From assembly GCA_938010745.1 (NCBI GenBank), contig CALLVF010000052.1, positions 1 through 14,648 on the forward strand: 14,648 nucleotides of DNA, written 5' to 3'. The notes under the pieces were generated by a model. That model had not been told where the DNA came from, did not search any database, and saw only the letters and a program-made list of their open reading frames with translations. Each line of letters opens with the position of its first letter. Position 1 is the first letter of the stretch. Source of the stretch: an uncultured Patescibacteria group bacterium (GTDB lineage: Bacteria > Patescibacteriota > Microgenomatia > UBA1406 > GWC2-37-13). Positions 5,569 through 13,890 of this stretch are shown here, piece by piece. Position numbers and translations under genes: made by a program.

Positions 5569-6583
5569 TGATAATTGTTATCAATGCAGAACCACCATAG
5601 GAAATAAAAGGTAAAGCTACACCAGCTATTGGTAAAATTCCAAGATTCATCCCTACGTTTACGAACAAATGAAAAACCACATATGACAAAAAACCTGTTA
5701 TAAAAAGAAATTTTTTTTTGCCGTCTTCATCATTTTTTTTATTGTTAAAATGAAAAGCTCTTTTTGTAATAAGATAAATTATTACTCCATAAAAAAAAAG
5801 GACTAGAAATCCACCAAAAAAACCAAATTGTTCAACTAAAGTTGCATATGCAAAATCTGTATGATTTTCTGGTAGAAAAGCCAACCTTGATTGTGTCCCC
5901 AAGCCTAATCCACGTCCAAAAAATTTTCCAGATCCAGTAGTTATTACTGATTGAACCATATTGTAGGCATCCCCTTGAAAATCAACTTTTGGATTTAAAA
6001 AACTAAAAATCCGTGCTTTTTGATAATCAGCTAAAGTAGACCAAATAATTGGAGTTGATAAAAAAAAGATCAATATTAAGCAAATAATATACTTTTTTGA
6101 AAAGTTAGAAAAAAGAATCATAACGAAGAAAATAAAAAAAATAGAGATAGCATTCCCAAAATCTGGTTGCTTAAAAATAATAAAAGTAGGTATTATAAAT
6201 AAAAAAAATATTTTAGTAAAGGTAAAAAATTCCTGATAATGAAAATTTTTTTTAGAGAGTTCATTAGCTAAAAACAAGATAAAAAAAACCTTAAAAAATT
6301 CAGAAGGTTGAAATCTAATAAAATAAAAATCCAACCATCTTTTTGATCCTTTTACCTCCAAACCGATAACAAAAGTTACAAATAAAAGAATTACAAAGAA
6401 CCAATATAATATGTTATAATTGCTGTAAAAAAAATTTATTCCAATTTTCTTTATACAAATAAAAGCTAAAACACCTATTAAAAAATAAAATGTTTGTCTA
6501 AAAAAAAGATCTAAATTTAATCCTAAAAGAGAAAAATTTCCAAATAAAGAAAGAAAAATTGAAGGAATTAATAATTGATTCAT
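5546..6583 (-). CDS. rodA: SEDS-family peptidoglycan glycosyltransferase RodA
   Basis: RodA polymerises lipid II into glycan strands during side-wall growth, normally with a class B PBP. The protein has 345 residues and about ten membrane segments. SEDS motifs in order are GSKRW (79-83), FQPSEF (91-96), KQPDFGNAI (138-146), ARIFSFLNP (190-198), the loop from GRGLGLGTQ to PENHTDF with the essential Asp243, and GILPIAGVALPFISYGGSA (315-333). I call it RodA rather than FtsW because a second SEDS gene sits next to murG in the dcw cluster. The N-terminus before the first helix and the tail after the last helix are short for the family. Its ATG overlaps the ileS stop by 4 bases (ATGA), so its translation is likely coupled to ileS. 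No mreB or PBP2 gene is in the window. Confidence 0.93.
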   Translation of the reverse strand: MNQLLIPSIFLSLFGNFSLLGLNLDLFFRQTFYFLIGVLAFICIKKIGINFFYSNYNILYWFFVILLFVTFVIGLEVKGSKRWLDFYFIRFQPSEFFKVFFILFLANELSKKNFHYQEFFTFTKIFFLFIIPTFIIFKQPDFGNAISIFFIFFVMILFSNFSKKYIICLILIFFLSTPIIWSTLADYQKARIFSFLNPKVDFQGDAYNMVQSVITTGSGKFFGRGLGLGTQSRLAFLPENHTDFAYATLVEQFGFFGGFLVLFFYGVIIYLITKRAFHFNNKKNDEDGKKKFLFITGFLSYVVFHLFVNVGMNLGILPIAGVALPFISYGGSALITIIIGFALIP

Positions 6584-9555
6584 AAAGAAACTTCTAATTT
6601 ATCAGAAAAAACAATCTCTTTAACCATAACTTTATTTTTGATAACTTCAATATTCTCTCTAAACTTATTAGGAATTATTAATTTTACTTTTTCTCTTGGT
6701 TTAAGCCCCATAATTTTTCTTCGGTTTTGAATTTGACGAATTAACTCTCTTAATTCTCCTTCTTTTCTTAAATCTTCTTCACTCACTTTTACTTCAATTT
6801 TAGGGTAACGTATTTTATTATTGATAATGATATTTTTTACGTTTAATTCAGACAAAATTAACTCCCACACATTTTCACTTAATTTAGAATAATCTTCTTC
6901 TAATTCTAACTGCAAGCTTGCTAAAGGAAAGCGCACTTTAACCCCAAGTAGTTTTCTTTTAGCATGCCCAACCTCAACTAATTTGCGAGCTAAATTCATT
7001 TCTTGTTCTAAAGATGAATTTTTCCATTTTCTATCAACATTTGGCCAAAATGCCAAATGAACTGACTCTTTACCAGTTAAATTTGTATAAATCTCCTCAG
7101 AAATAAAGGGAATAAATGGTGAGATAATAATTGATAAATTAACTAAAATGTAGTAAAGGGTTTGATAGAAATTCTCTTTGTCTTCTTTGTCTTGAGAATT
7201 TAACCATACTCTATCTCTACTTCTGCGGATATACCATGTCGATAAATCATCGACAAATTTTTCTATTTCTAAAGCAGCATCTTTAGCGTTGAATTTTTTT
7301 AGATTATTCTCAACAAAATCAACTAAACCAACAAACCGACTCATTATCCAATAATCTAGAATGCTTAACCTTGATTTTTTTATTGTAACATTTAGCTCTT
7401 GACTCCTCCTTGCTTTAAACTCATCCAAATTAGCATACTCGACAAAAAAATTGTAAACATTCCACAACATCAAGTAAAAATGCCTTCTTACTTCATCGCC
7501 TTTTTTATATCCAAAAAGCATATTTTCAGCTGGATTTTGACGTGAATACAGCCAACGCATAACATCAACTCCAATTTTGTCAGCGCCTTCATTAAACTCA
7601 ATTGCATTTCCCCAACTTTTGTGCATCGGTCGCCCATCTTCTCCTAAAAGAGTTCCAAAACCCAATACCGTCTTAAATGGAATGGTATTTTCTAAAACGG
7701 TTGACATGGCAATAAGAGAATAAAACCAGTTTTTAAATTGTCCCGGAAAAGATTCAGTAATAAAATCAGCAGGAAACCATTTTTTCCATTCTTTTTTATT
7801 TATTTGATAAAGTGGTTTTCCTTGATTATTCTCTGTTATCGTCGAATAGGCAACAATTCCGGCATCAAGCCAAGGATTACCAACGTCATTAATTCTAGAA
7901 ATAACACTACCGCATTTTTTGCATTTAATCTTAACCTCGTCAATCCATGGTTTATGTGGAGTCTTTCCATCAAATCTTTCCCAACCTTCAAAAGCTCTTC
8001 TTCTTAATTCTTCTTTTGAACCAATTACTTCAAAATAACCACATCGATTACACTCATATATTGGCAAAGCTAAACCCCAATATCTATTTTTTTTACTGAT
8101 TAACCAATCGTGCATGTTTTTTAACCAATCAAGTTCCCTGTTTAAACCAAAACTTGGCAACCAATTAATTTTTTTTGCCACCTCAATCATTCTTTCTCTT
8201 AAGGTTAAATTTTGAGATTTTGCTTTTGAGTTTTTAATTTTAGAAGGTCTGTCCATGGCAATATACCATTCATCAGCTACTTTCCATACTAACTCAGTTT
8301 TACATCGCCAGCAAGCTGGATAACGATGTTTGTAATTGTGAATTTTGTAAACCCATCCATTGTTTGCTAAATAATCAAGAATCAGCCGAGGATTTTTTTT
8401 GGCGTTTTTTCCCGACAAAAACCCTAAATCAGGAAGGTAATCAGCATTATCGCCAATCACTGGAATCATTGGTAAACCTAATTTTTTTCCTAAAAGAAAA
8501 TCTTCTGTCCCAGCAGAAACTGCTGTATGGACCATTCCTGTTCCTTCGGTTAAAGTAATAGGGAGAATCTTTTCATCTGTTGCGACTACAGTATGAAATG
8601 TTTTTGAGTTTTTTTTTGCAACTTCTTTTACAGCTGGCAAATCATCAAAAGGACCTTGATATTTTAACCCAACTAATTCTTTTCCTTTGATGGTTTTAAT
8701 AATAGTTTTTAAGTCATCAGATAAAACCTGTTTAATCAAATCTTTAGCAAGCCAATAAAATTCACCTTTTTCTGTTTCAACTAAAGAATAGTCATAATTC
8801 TCATCAACGGCAACAGCAACATTAGCGGGAATTGTCCATGGTGTTGTTGTCCAAATTAGTAAATATTCATTATCTCTTGACTTTTCACTCTTGACTTTTA
8901 ACTTAAAGTACACTGCTTCATGAATCACATCTTTATAATCTTCAGTAAGTATTTCATGTTGAGATATTGCTGTTTCACAACGTGGACACCACGGAACTGA
9001 TTCTCTTCCTTTATAGATCCAGCCGTTTTCATAACAAACTTTTAGAAAATACCAGATCATATAGTTATTTTCATCGCTCATCGTAAAGTAAGAGTTATCC
9101 CAATCAGCAAAGTATCCAAGCCGTTTTGATTGTTCTGTTTGAATGGAAGAAAATTTCATAACCCGATCTTTACAAAGCTGAACAAATTTGGCAATTGAAG
9201 CTTTCTTATCACCGGGAATTAAATTTTCAATATCTTTTTTTGTTTTTAATCCTAATTCTTTCTCTACTTCAACCTCAACCCAGAGCCCCTGACAATCAAA
9301 ACCATTTTGAAATCGCTGGCGGTAACCTAAAAGATTGTAAAAACGCTGCCATAAATCCTTATAAGTTCGCCCCCAAGCGTGATGAACTCCCATGGGATTA
9401 TTTGCAGTTATTGGACCATCCAAAAAAGAGAATCGCTTAGGAGAATTTTTATTTTTTTGAAGATATTTTTTAACAATTCCTTTTTCGTACCAATGCTTTA
9501 ACCATTTTTTCTCCATTTCTGGAAAGCTTATATTATTATTTACAGTTTTAAACAT
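6580..9555 (-). CDS. ileS: Isoleucyl-tRNA synthetase with altered HIGH and KMSKS motifs
   Basis: This is a class I synthetase of 991 residues that charges tRNA-Ile. The Rossmann domain starts with FLDGPITANNPMGVHHAWGR; the usual HIGH position reads GVHH (about 56-59). The CP1 editing domain has TTTPWTIPAN (about 239). Zinc-type Cys pairs are CPRC (about 188), CWRC (about 416), CNRC (about 503) and CKKC (about 545). NPWLDAG (about 562) is the conserved W-D-G block. The KMSKS loop reads PMHKSWGN (about 643). The anticodon-binding helices contain DLSTWYIRRSRDRVW, and the C-terminus resembles the type 2 (eukaryote-like) IleRS. I chose ATG 9555; a TTG at 9567 would add four residues (MNLF). It has its own promoter after ftsZ and a 4-base overlap with rodA. 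Confidence 0.92.
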   Translation of the reverse strand: MFKTVNNNISFPEMEKKWLKHWYEKGIVKKYLQKNKNSPKRFSFLDGPITANNPMGVHHAWGRTYKDLWQRFYNLLGYRQRFQNGFDCQGLWVEVEVEKELGLKTKKDIENLIPGDKKASIAKFVQLCKDRVMKFSSIQTEQSKRLGYFADWDNSYFTMSDENNYMIWYFLKVCYENGWIYKGRESVPWCPRCETAISQHEILTEDYKDVIHEAVYFKLKVKSEKSRDNEYLLIWTTTPWTIPANVAVAVDENYDYSLVETEKGEFYWLAKDLIKQVLSDDLKTIIKTIKGKELVGLKYQGPFDDLPAVKEVAKKNSKTFHTVVATDEKILPITLTEGTGMVHTAVSAGTEDFLLGKKLGLPMIPVIGDNADYLPDLGFLSGKNAKKNPRLILDYLANNGWVYKIHNYKHRYPACWRCKTELVWKVADEWYIAMDRPSKIKNSKAKSQNLTLRERMIEVAKKINWLPSFGLNRELDWLKNMHDWLISKKNRYWGLALPIYECNRCGYFEVIGSKEELRRRAFEGWERFDGKTPHKPWIDEVKIKCKKCGSVISRINDVGNPWLDAGIVAYSTITENNQGKPLYQINKKEWKKWFPADFITESFPGQFKNWFYSLIAMSTVLENTIPFKTVLGFGTLLGEDGRPMHKSWGNAIEFNEGADKIGVDVMRWLYSRQNPAENMLFGYKKGDEVRRHFYLMLWNVYNFFVEYANLDEFKARRSQELNVTIKKSRLSILDYWIMSRFVGLVDFVENNLKKFNAKDAALEIEKFVDDLSTWYIRRSRDRVWLNSQDKEDKENFYQTLYYILVNLSIIISPFIPFISEEIYTNLTGKESVHLAFWPNVDRKWKNSSLEQEMNLARKLVEVGHAKRKLLGVKVRFPLASLQLELEEDYSKLSENVWELILSELNVKNIIINNKIRYPKIEVKVSEEDLRKEGELRELIRQIQNRRKIMGLKPREKVKLIIPNKFRENIEVIKNKVMVKEIVFSDKLEVSL

Positions 9556-9588
9556 AAATAAATTCAATAAATAAAAATTTAATTTAAA

Positions 9589-9597
9589 ATTATAGCA
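9589..9597 (-). promoter_or_regulatory. Extended -10 promoter for ileS
   Basis: TGCTATAAT on the minus strand is an exact extended -10. It lies 8 bases after the ftsZ stop and would start transcription near 9582, leaving a leader of about 27 bases before ATG 9555. TTGAGA is the nearest -35-like word but sits 20 bases away, so the extended -10 would do most of the work. The leader contains no Shine-Dalgarno sequence. Confidence 0.5.
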
Positions 9598-9605
9598 GAA
9601 TTTTT

Positions 9606-10727
9606 TTATTTTTTTCTCAAAAAAGCGGGGATATCAAATTCATCATTCTCAATTAGATAATCGTAATCTTCATCAACAAATTCTTCGTTTTTTTGATTAT
9701 CATTATCTAATTTTTTTCCATCGCTTTTTAGTTGATAATTTAGCTCTGTTTTAAAGCGATGCAAACCAAGTTTCTTATCATCAAATTTTGTTGCAATTAA
9801 TGTAATTTTAATTTGATCTTCCATCTGTTCATCAATTACTGCGCCAAAAATTATATCAGCGTCTGGATCAACACTCTTTGAAATTATCAAAGCCGCCTCG
9901 TCAATTTCTGACATTGTCAAATCAGGCCCCCCTACGACATTAAAAAGCACGCCTTTTGCCCCTTCTATTGAGACATCAAGAAGCGGAGATGAAATAGCAT
10001 TTTTTATTGCTGTTATTGCTCTTTTGTCACCGCTTCCTATTCCCACACCCATTAAAGCAGTTCCCGCATTACTCATTATTGCCCGAACATCAGCAAAATC
10101 AACGTTTATAAGACCAGGAGTAATTATTAACTCTGCTATTCCTTTAACTCCCTGGTGAAGAACTGAATCAATTTTTTTAAACGCATCTAGTATTGAGGTT
10201 TTCTTATCAACGATAGATAATATTTTCTGATTTGGTACAATAATTAGTGTATCTACTTTTTCTTTTAACTTATCAATACCCGTTTCAGCAACAAACTTCC
10301 TTTTTGCTCCCTCAAAATCAAATGGTTTTGTAACGATTGCAACTGTTAAAGCGCCAGTTTCTTTGGCAATTTCAGCAATCACAGGCGAAGCACCAGTACC
10401 AGTTCCTCCTCCCTCTCCGCAGGTAATGAAAATCATGTCTGCTCCAGCTAACTCTTCTTTTAAACGCTCCCTTGATTCTTCAGCAGCTTGTCTTCCAATC
10501 TCCGGATCTCCTCCAGAGCCTAATCCTTTGGTTAAGTTTTCACCAATTTGAATTTTTATTGTTGCTTTATTATTTAAAAGCGCTTGAGCATCAGTGTTTA
10601 CAGCAATAAACTCAACTCCTGTTATTTCTCCCTCTTTAATCATCGATGACAATGCGTTTCCTCCACCTCCACCGACACCAACAACTTTAATTCTTGCTGC
10701 TTGTCCAGCTTTTGGTTTTATTAGCAT
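9606..10727 (-). CDS. ftsZ: Cell division GTPase FtsZ
   Basis: FtsZ is the tubulin homologue that polymerises into the division ring. The protein has 373 residues, the normal size. KVVGVGGGGGNAL (14-26) binds nucleotide, NTDAQAL (44-50) is the next family block, and the tubulin signature GGGTGTG is at 106-112. The T7 loop NVDFADV is at 208-214, with Asp210 and Asp213 completing the GTPase site of the neighbouring subunit. A charged linker follows (about 325-360), ending in the conserved tail DIPAFLRKK (365-373), which docks onto FtsA. The signature loop begins TCGEGGGTGTG instead of the common TAGMGGGTGTG. It lies 43 bases after ftsA, the classic order. No Shine-Dalgarno sequence is seen. Confidence 0.98.
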   Translation of the reverse strand: MLIKPKAGQAARIKVVGVGGGGGNALSSMIKEGEITGVEFIAVNTDAQALLNNKATIKIQIGENLTKGLGSGGDPEIGRQAAEESRERLKEELAGADMIFITCGEGGGTGTGASPVIAEIAKETGALTVAIVTKPFDFEGAKRKFVAETGIDKLKEKVDTLIIVPNQKILSIVDKKTSILDAFKKIDSVLHQGVKGIAELIITPGLINVDFADVRAIMSNAGTALMGVGIGSGDKRAITAIKNAISSPLLDVSIEGAKGVLFNVVGGPDLTMSEIDEAALIISKSVDPDADIIFGAVIDEQMEDQIKITLIATKFDDKKLGLHRFKTELNYQLKSDGKKLDNDNQKNEEFVDEDYDYLIENDEFDIPAFLRKK

Positions 10728-10746
10728 AAATAAGAAATGAAATTAA

Positions 10747-10766
10747 AATTAATCAACTAATTAATT
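10747..10766. repeat. A+T-only inverted repeat between ftsA and ftsZ
   Basis: AATTAAT and ATTAATT, 7-base arms, flank CAACTA in the 43-base gap. It could be a weak RNA hairpin or an operator in front of ftsZ. In such A+T-rich DNA it could equally be chance. Confidence 0.2.
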
Positions 10767-10770
10767 AAAT

Positions 10771-12021
10771 TCACGGAATAAATTGCTTTATAAAATCTTT
10801 TATTTTTTTTACAGGTGTTGTCAGAGAAAAATCTTTAATTAAGCGATTAAAATTTTTAAAACCTACACCTTCCTCCATTTTAAATCTTTCTCCATACAAA
10901 ATCAAACCGACAGTCGATGCATATTGAGGATCAATAACTTCATCAATTAACCCTGTGATTCCTGTCGGAAAACCTAACCTTACAGGTAAACCAATTACTT
11001 TTTTTCCTGTTTCAAGAATACCAGTAGTTAAACTTCCACCACCTGTTATTACTAATCCTGATGGAACATTTGTTGCAAAACCACTTTTTTCAATCTGCTC
11101 AAAAATTAACTTAAAAATCTCATACAATCTCGAATTTATGATTTCATCAATTAGTGTTTTTGATGAAACTTCACTTATGTTTTCAGGAATTTTAAGTGCA
11201 GATAAATCTATTTTAGGTAATTTTTTCTTTACATTTTTACTTAAAAAAAGTTTTATTTTTTCTGCTGAATCCAATGAAACTCTTAACCCGACAGCAATAT
11301 CATTCGTTATGTGTCTTGCTCCAATTGGAATTGATGAAGAGTAGGATAAGGATCCATCAACATAAATGCAAATATCAGTTTTACCACCACCAATATCAAC
11401 AGCAACAACCCCTAGTTCTTTTTCTGTTGTAGTTAAAACGGAAAGCGAGGAAGATAATCCAGAAAAAACAAAACCTTGATTTTTAATTCCCAAATCACTC
11501 AATACTCGGTCAATATTTTTTAAATTAGTAGAAGAAGCCGTTATTATATGTGTATCAACTTCAAGGCGCACACCACTCATACCAACTGGATTTTTAATTC
11601 CTGACTGACCGTCAACGATAAAATCACGCGGTATTACTTCGATAATATGCTGAGATGAGGATAAAGAAATTGCTCTTGCGGCCTCTATGACCCTAAGCAC
11701 ATCATCTTCAGCAATCTCTGCAGTGGGGTTACCTACTGCAACGATTCCGTGTGAATTTAGTGAAGATATATGAGGTCCACCTACAGAAACGTAAGCACTA
11801 CTTATTTTATGACCAGCCATTCTTTCTGCTCTTTCAACACTCTCTTCAACAGAACCTGTTACTTCATCAATATCAACTATTAAACCTCTTCTTACCCCTC
11901 GTGATGAAGTTGAATTAAAACCAATAATTTGTAATTCTTGTGATTGTGTTGATCTTACGGCAACTATTGTGGCAATTTTAGAACTTCCAATATCAATACC
12001 ACAAATCAACTTTTCTACCAT
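10771..12021 (-). CDS. ftsA: Cell division protein FtsA
   Basis: FtsA is the actin-like ATPase that tethers FtsZ filaments to the membrane and recruits later divisome proteins. The protein has 416 residues. The phosphate 1 motif CGIDIGSSKIATIV is at 7-20, the 1C-type insert follows (about 85-165, including VGNPTAEIAEDDVLRVIEAA), the phosphate 2 motif VVAVDIGGGKTDICIY is at 205-220, and the adenosine motif GLVITGGGS is at 322-330. The last 14 residues (PVKKIKDFIKQFIP) form the expected amphipathic membrane-targeting helix. The ATG directly precedes the family start MVEKLICGIDIG. There is no Shine-Dalgarno; AT-rich TAGAATATAAT lies immediately upstream. It follows ftsQ by 83 bases and precedes ftsZ. 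Confidence 0.97.
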   Translation of the reverse strand: MVEKLICGIDIGSSKIATIVAVRSTQSQELQIIGFNSTSSRGVRRGLIVDIDEVTGSVEESVERAERMAGHKISSAYVSVGGPHISSLNSHGIVAVGNPTAEIAEDDVLRVIEAARAISLSSSQHIIEVIPRDFIVDGQSGIKNPVGMSGVRLEVDTHIITASSTNLKNIDRVLSDLGIKNQGFVFSGLSSSLSVLTTTEKELGVVAVDIGGGKTDICIYVDGSLSYSSSIPIGARHITNDIAVGLRVSLDSAEKIKLFLSKNVKKKLPKIDLSALKIPENISEVSSKTLIDEIINSRLYEIFKLIFEQIEKSGFATNVPSGLVITGGGSLTTGILETGKKVIGLPVRLGFPTGITGLIDEVIDPQYASTVGLILYGERFKMEEGVGFKNFNRLIKDFSLTTPVKKIKDFIKQFIP

Positions 12022-12104
12022 AATTATATTCTAAGAAAGTTTTAAAAATGCAAAAATGATTGAACTTAAAAATTATCCAAATAAGTTAATTTTATAAACA
12101 AACA

Positions 12105-12827
12105 CTAAAATTTTACAATAGCTTTATCAAACCTTAAATCAAGAATAGTAAATTCTTTCGCTTCAATTCTAAAGCGTTTAACAATTTGAATTAATTGATA
12201 CTCAAGAATTTTTAAATCTTTTTCGGTCGAAAAAAGGTAATTTTTTTTGCCTTCCATAAATACTATCATATTATTGTCTTTAATATCAACTCTTTCAATT
12301 ATTATTCCTAAATCAGAAAATATTTTTTTTATTTTAATTGCCATTTTTATGTCATAATAATCTATCCAATCACCTGCTTGAAAAATATAAGGACTTAATT
12401 TTTGATAATAGTAAATTATCGGTAAAGACTTATCTTGATTTTTGGATTTATAAAGAATTCTACCATCATCAGATAAATAAAAATATACGCCGTCACCCTG
12501 TAAAACTACTTCCGGATTGTACAAGGTTATATTAACTTTTATTTTATCTGGAAAAACTTTACTGATTTTTGCTTCTTTTACTAAGGGATTTTCTTGCTCT
12601 ATTTGATTTTCCATTTTGTCTTTATTTATAAAAAGAAGATTATGTTTTAATAATTCTCTAAGTCCAATAATAGGTATTTTTTCATTAATTCCTTCAATTT
12701 CAACTTTTTTAACTTTTAAAGTAGAATTTAAATGACAAAATAATAAAATCATTAAAGAAAAAAGAAAAAAAATAAAAGACCTACTAAATCGCTGATAAAA
12801 TCGTCTTGACAATATTCTCTGTGGCAT
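12105..12827 (-). CDS. ftsQ: Cell division protein FtsQ/DivIB
   Basis: FtsQ is a bitopic scaffold that links the early ring to the septal synthase complex. The protein has 240 residues: a short basic cytoplasmic tail (RRFYQRFSR), one membrane helix (about 17-32), then an extracytoplasmic POTRA domain (about 36-105; LKVKKVEIEGINEK, then a FtsQ-typical VSKxFPxxIxVxI pattern seen as ISKVFPDKIKVNI) and the FtsQ beta domain (LSDDGRILYKS through about 230). The sequence is divergent, but position and layout agree. The ATG chosen overlaps the murG end by 44 bases. The next Met (residue 26) would cut the membrane helix, so the overlapping start is preferred. murC and murB, which often precede ftsQ, are absent here. 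Confidence 0.9.
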   Translation of the reverse strand: MPQRILSRRFYQRFSRSFIFFLFSLMILLFCHLNSTLKVKKVEIEGINEKIPIIGLRELLKHNLLFINKDKMENQIEQENPLVKEAKISKVFPDKIKVNITLYNPEVVLQGDGVYFYLSDDGRILYKSKNQDKSLPIIYYYQKLSPYIFQAGDWIDYYDIKMAIKIKKIFSDLGIIIERVDIKDNNMIVFMEGKKNYLFSTEKDLKILEYQLIQIVKRFRIEAKEFTILDLRFDKAIVKF

Positions 12828-13890
12828 TTTTTCTGTAAAAATTGTTTAATCGATTAAAATTTTTTTTATATTTCTCCCTATTAATAATAAGTTTATCAAT
12901 TAGTTTAAGCAATCTTGAACTTTTTTCATCTTGGTTAAATATCATGCCTACCCCTGCTTCTTCAAAAATTTTTGCATGAATTAATTGTTCACCAAAAGAA
13001 GACCACGGTAGAGGAATTAATACAGAAGGTTTTCTCAGTACTAATAGCTCAAAAAAAGTATTCGCGCCAACTCTTGTAACAACAATATCAGCTATAGAAT
13101 AAATATAACCAATCTCATCATCAAAAAAAAATTTTTTTAAAAAATACTGACGCCTGTATTTAGTTGGTAAATTTTTTTTAAACTTAAGTAATTCTTGAAA
13201 ATCGCCATATTCCCTCGAATCACCCGTTTGATGAATAACAATATATTTTTTAAGAAGATCTCTTAAAATTTTTTTAATGTGTAAATTAATACTGTGTGAC
13301 CCTAAACTACCTCCCGTAATATAAATTACAGGATGTTTTTTAACAATGGAAAAAGGTTTTTTAATTATTTTAAATATTGATTCTCTCACGGGATTACCAG
13401 TCACTATTACCTTTTTTTTACTAAAATAGGAAGCTGTTTTTTCAAAAGCAACAAAAACCCTCCTTGCAAAAAAACCAATAATGCGATTTGCTATACCTGG
13501 ATTAATAGTTTGCTCATGAGTAAAAACAGGAATACCATATACATACCCTGCAAAAGCAATTGGCAAGCTAATATAACCACCAAATGAAATAATACAAGAA
13601 GGTTTTTCTCGGTAAACAATTATCAGAGAATTCAAAATACCAACAGGAACGAGTAAAATATTTAAAAAAGTTTTTAGTGTAAAAAACCAAGTTAATCTAC
13701 CTGTTAAAAGGTGAATAAACTTAATTTTTCTTTTTTTTATCTCCTCATATTCTAAAGTTAATGTTTTTTCAAAATCATTGCTATATTTTCTACCAATAAA
13801 TACAAGTTCAATTTCTGGGTATTTTTTTTTTATATAATCAATTACGGAGAGGGCTGGAGACAAGTGACCACCCGTAATTAAAATTTTCAT
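12784..13890 (-). CDS. murG: UDP-N-acetylglucosamine transferase MurG
   Basis: MurG adds GlcNAc to lipid I to make lipid II on the cytoplasmic face of the membrane. This GT28 protein of 368 residues has two Rossmann halves. The N-terminal acceptor half has ILITGGHLSPAL (3-14), SFGGYISLP (102-110) and the HEQ motif in FTHEQTINPGIANR (123-136). The C-terminal half has TGNPVR (164-169), TGGSLGS (192-198), the UDP-GlcNAc motif TRVGANTFFELL (272-283) and PLPWSSFGEQLIHA (293-306). The first glycine loop is short: TGGH, where most MurG have GGTGGH. The hydrophobic patch around 68-95 fits membrane association. Its ATG overlaps the ftsW stop by 4 bases and its end overlaps ftsQ by 44. Confidence 0.95.
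   Translation of the reverse strand: MKILITGGHLSPALSVIDYIKKKYPEIELVFIGRKYSNDFEKTLTLEYEEIKKRKIKFIHLLTGRLTWFFTLKTFLNILLVPVGILNSLIIVYREKPSCIISFGGYISLPIAFAGYVYGIPVFTHEQTINPGIANRIIGFFARRVFVAFEKTASYFSKKKVIVTGNPVRESIFKIIKKPFSIVKKHPVIYITGGSLGSHSINLHIKKILRDLLKKYIVIHQTGDSREYGDFQELLKFKKNLPTKYRRQYFLKKFFFDDEIGYIYSIADIVVTRVGANTFFELLVLRKPSVLIPLPWSSFGEQLIHAKIFEEAGVGMIFNQDEKSSRLLKLIDKLIINREKYKKNFNRLNNFYRKNATENIVKTILSAI

Noticed and set aside
9556..9567. TTG start for ileS adding MNLF
   Set aside because: An ATG lies four codons downstream, directly before the conserved N-terminus; the extension adds nothing recognisable.
10955..11344. 129-codon open frame on the plus strand opposite ftsA
   Set aside because: It lies wholly inside the well-supported ftsA gene, has no family resemblance, and its composition is explained by the complement of FtsA codons. 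The other plus-strand frames inside ileS, ftsZ, ftsQ and the glycosyltransferases were dropped for the same reason.
12022..12027. TATAAT two bases before the ftsA ATG as a promoter
   Set aside because: Normal spacing would start transcription inside the gene, after the ATG. The overlapping TAGAAT fits better, but neither has a good -35.
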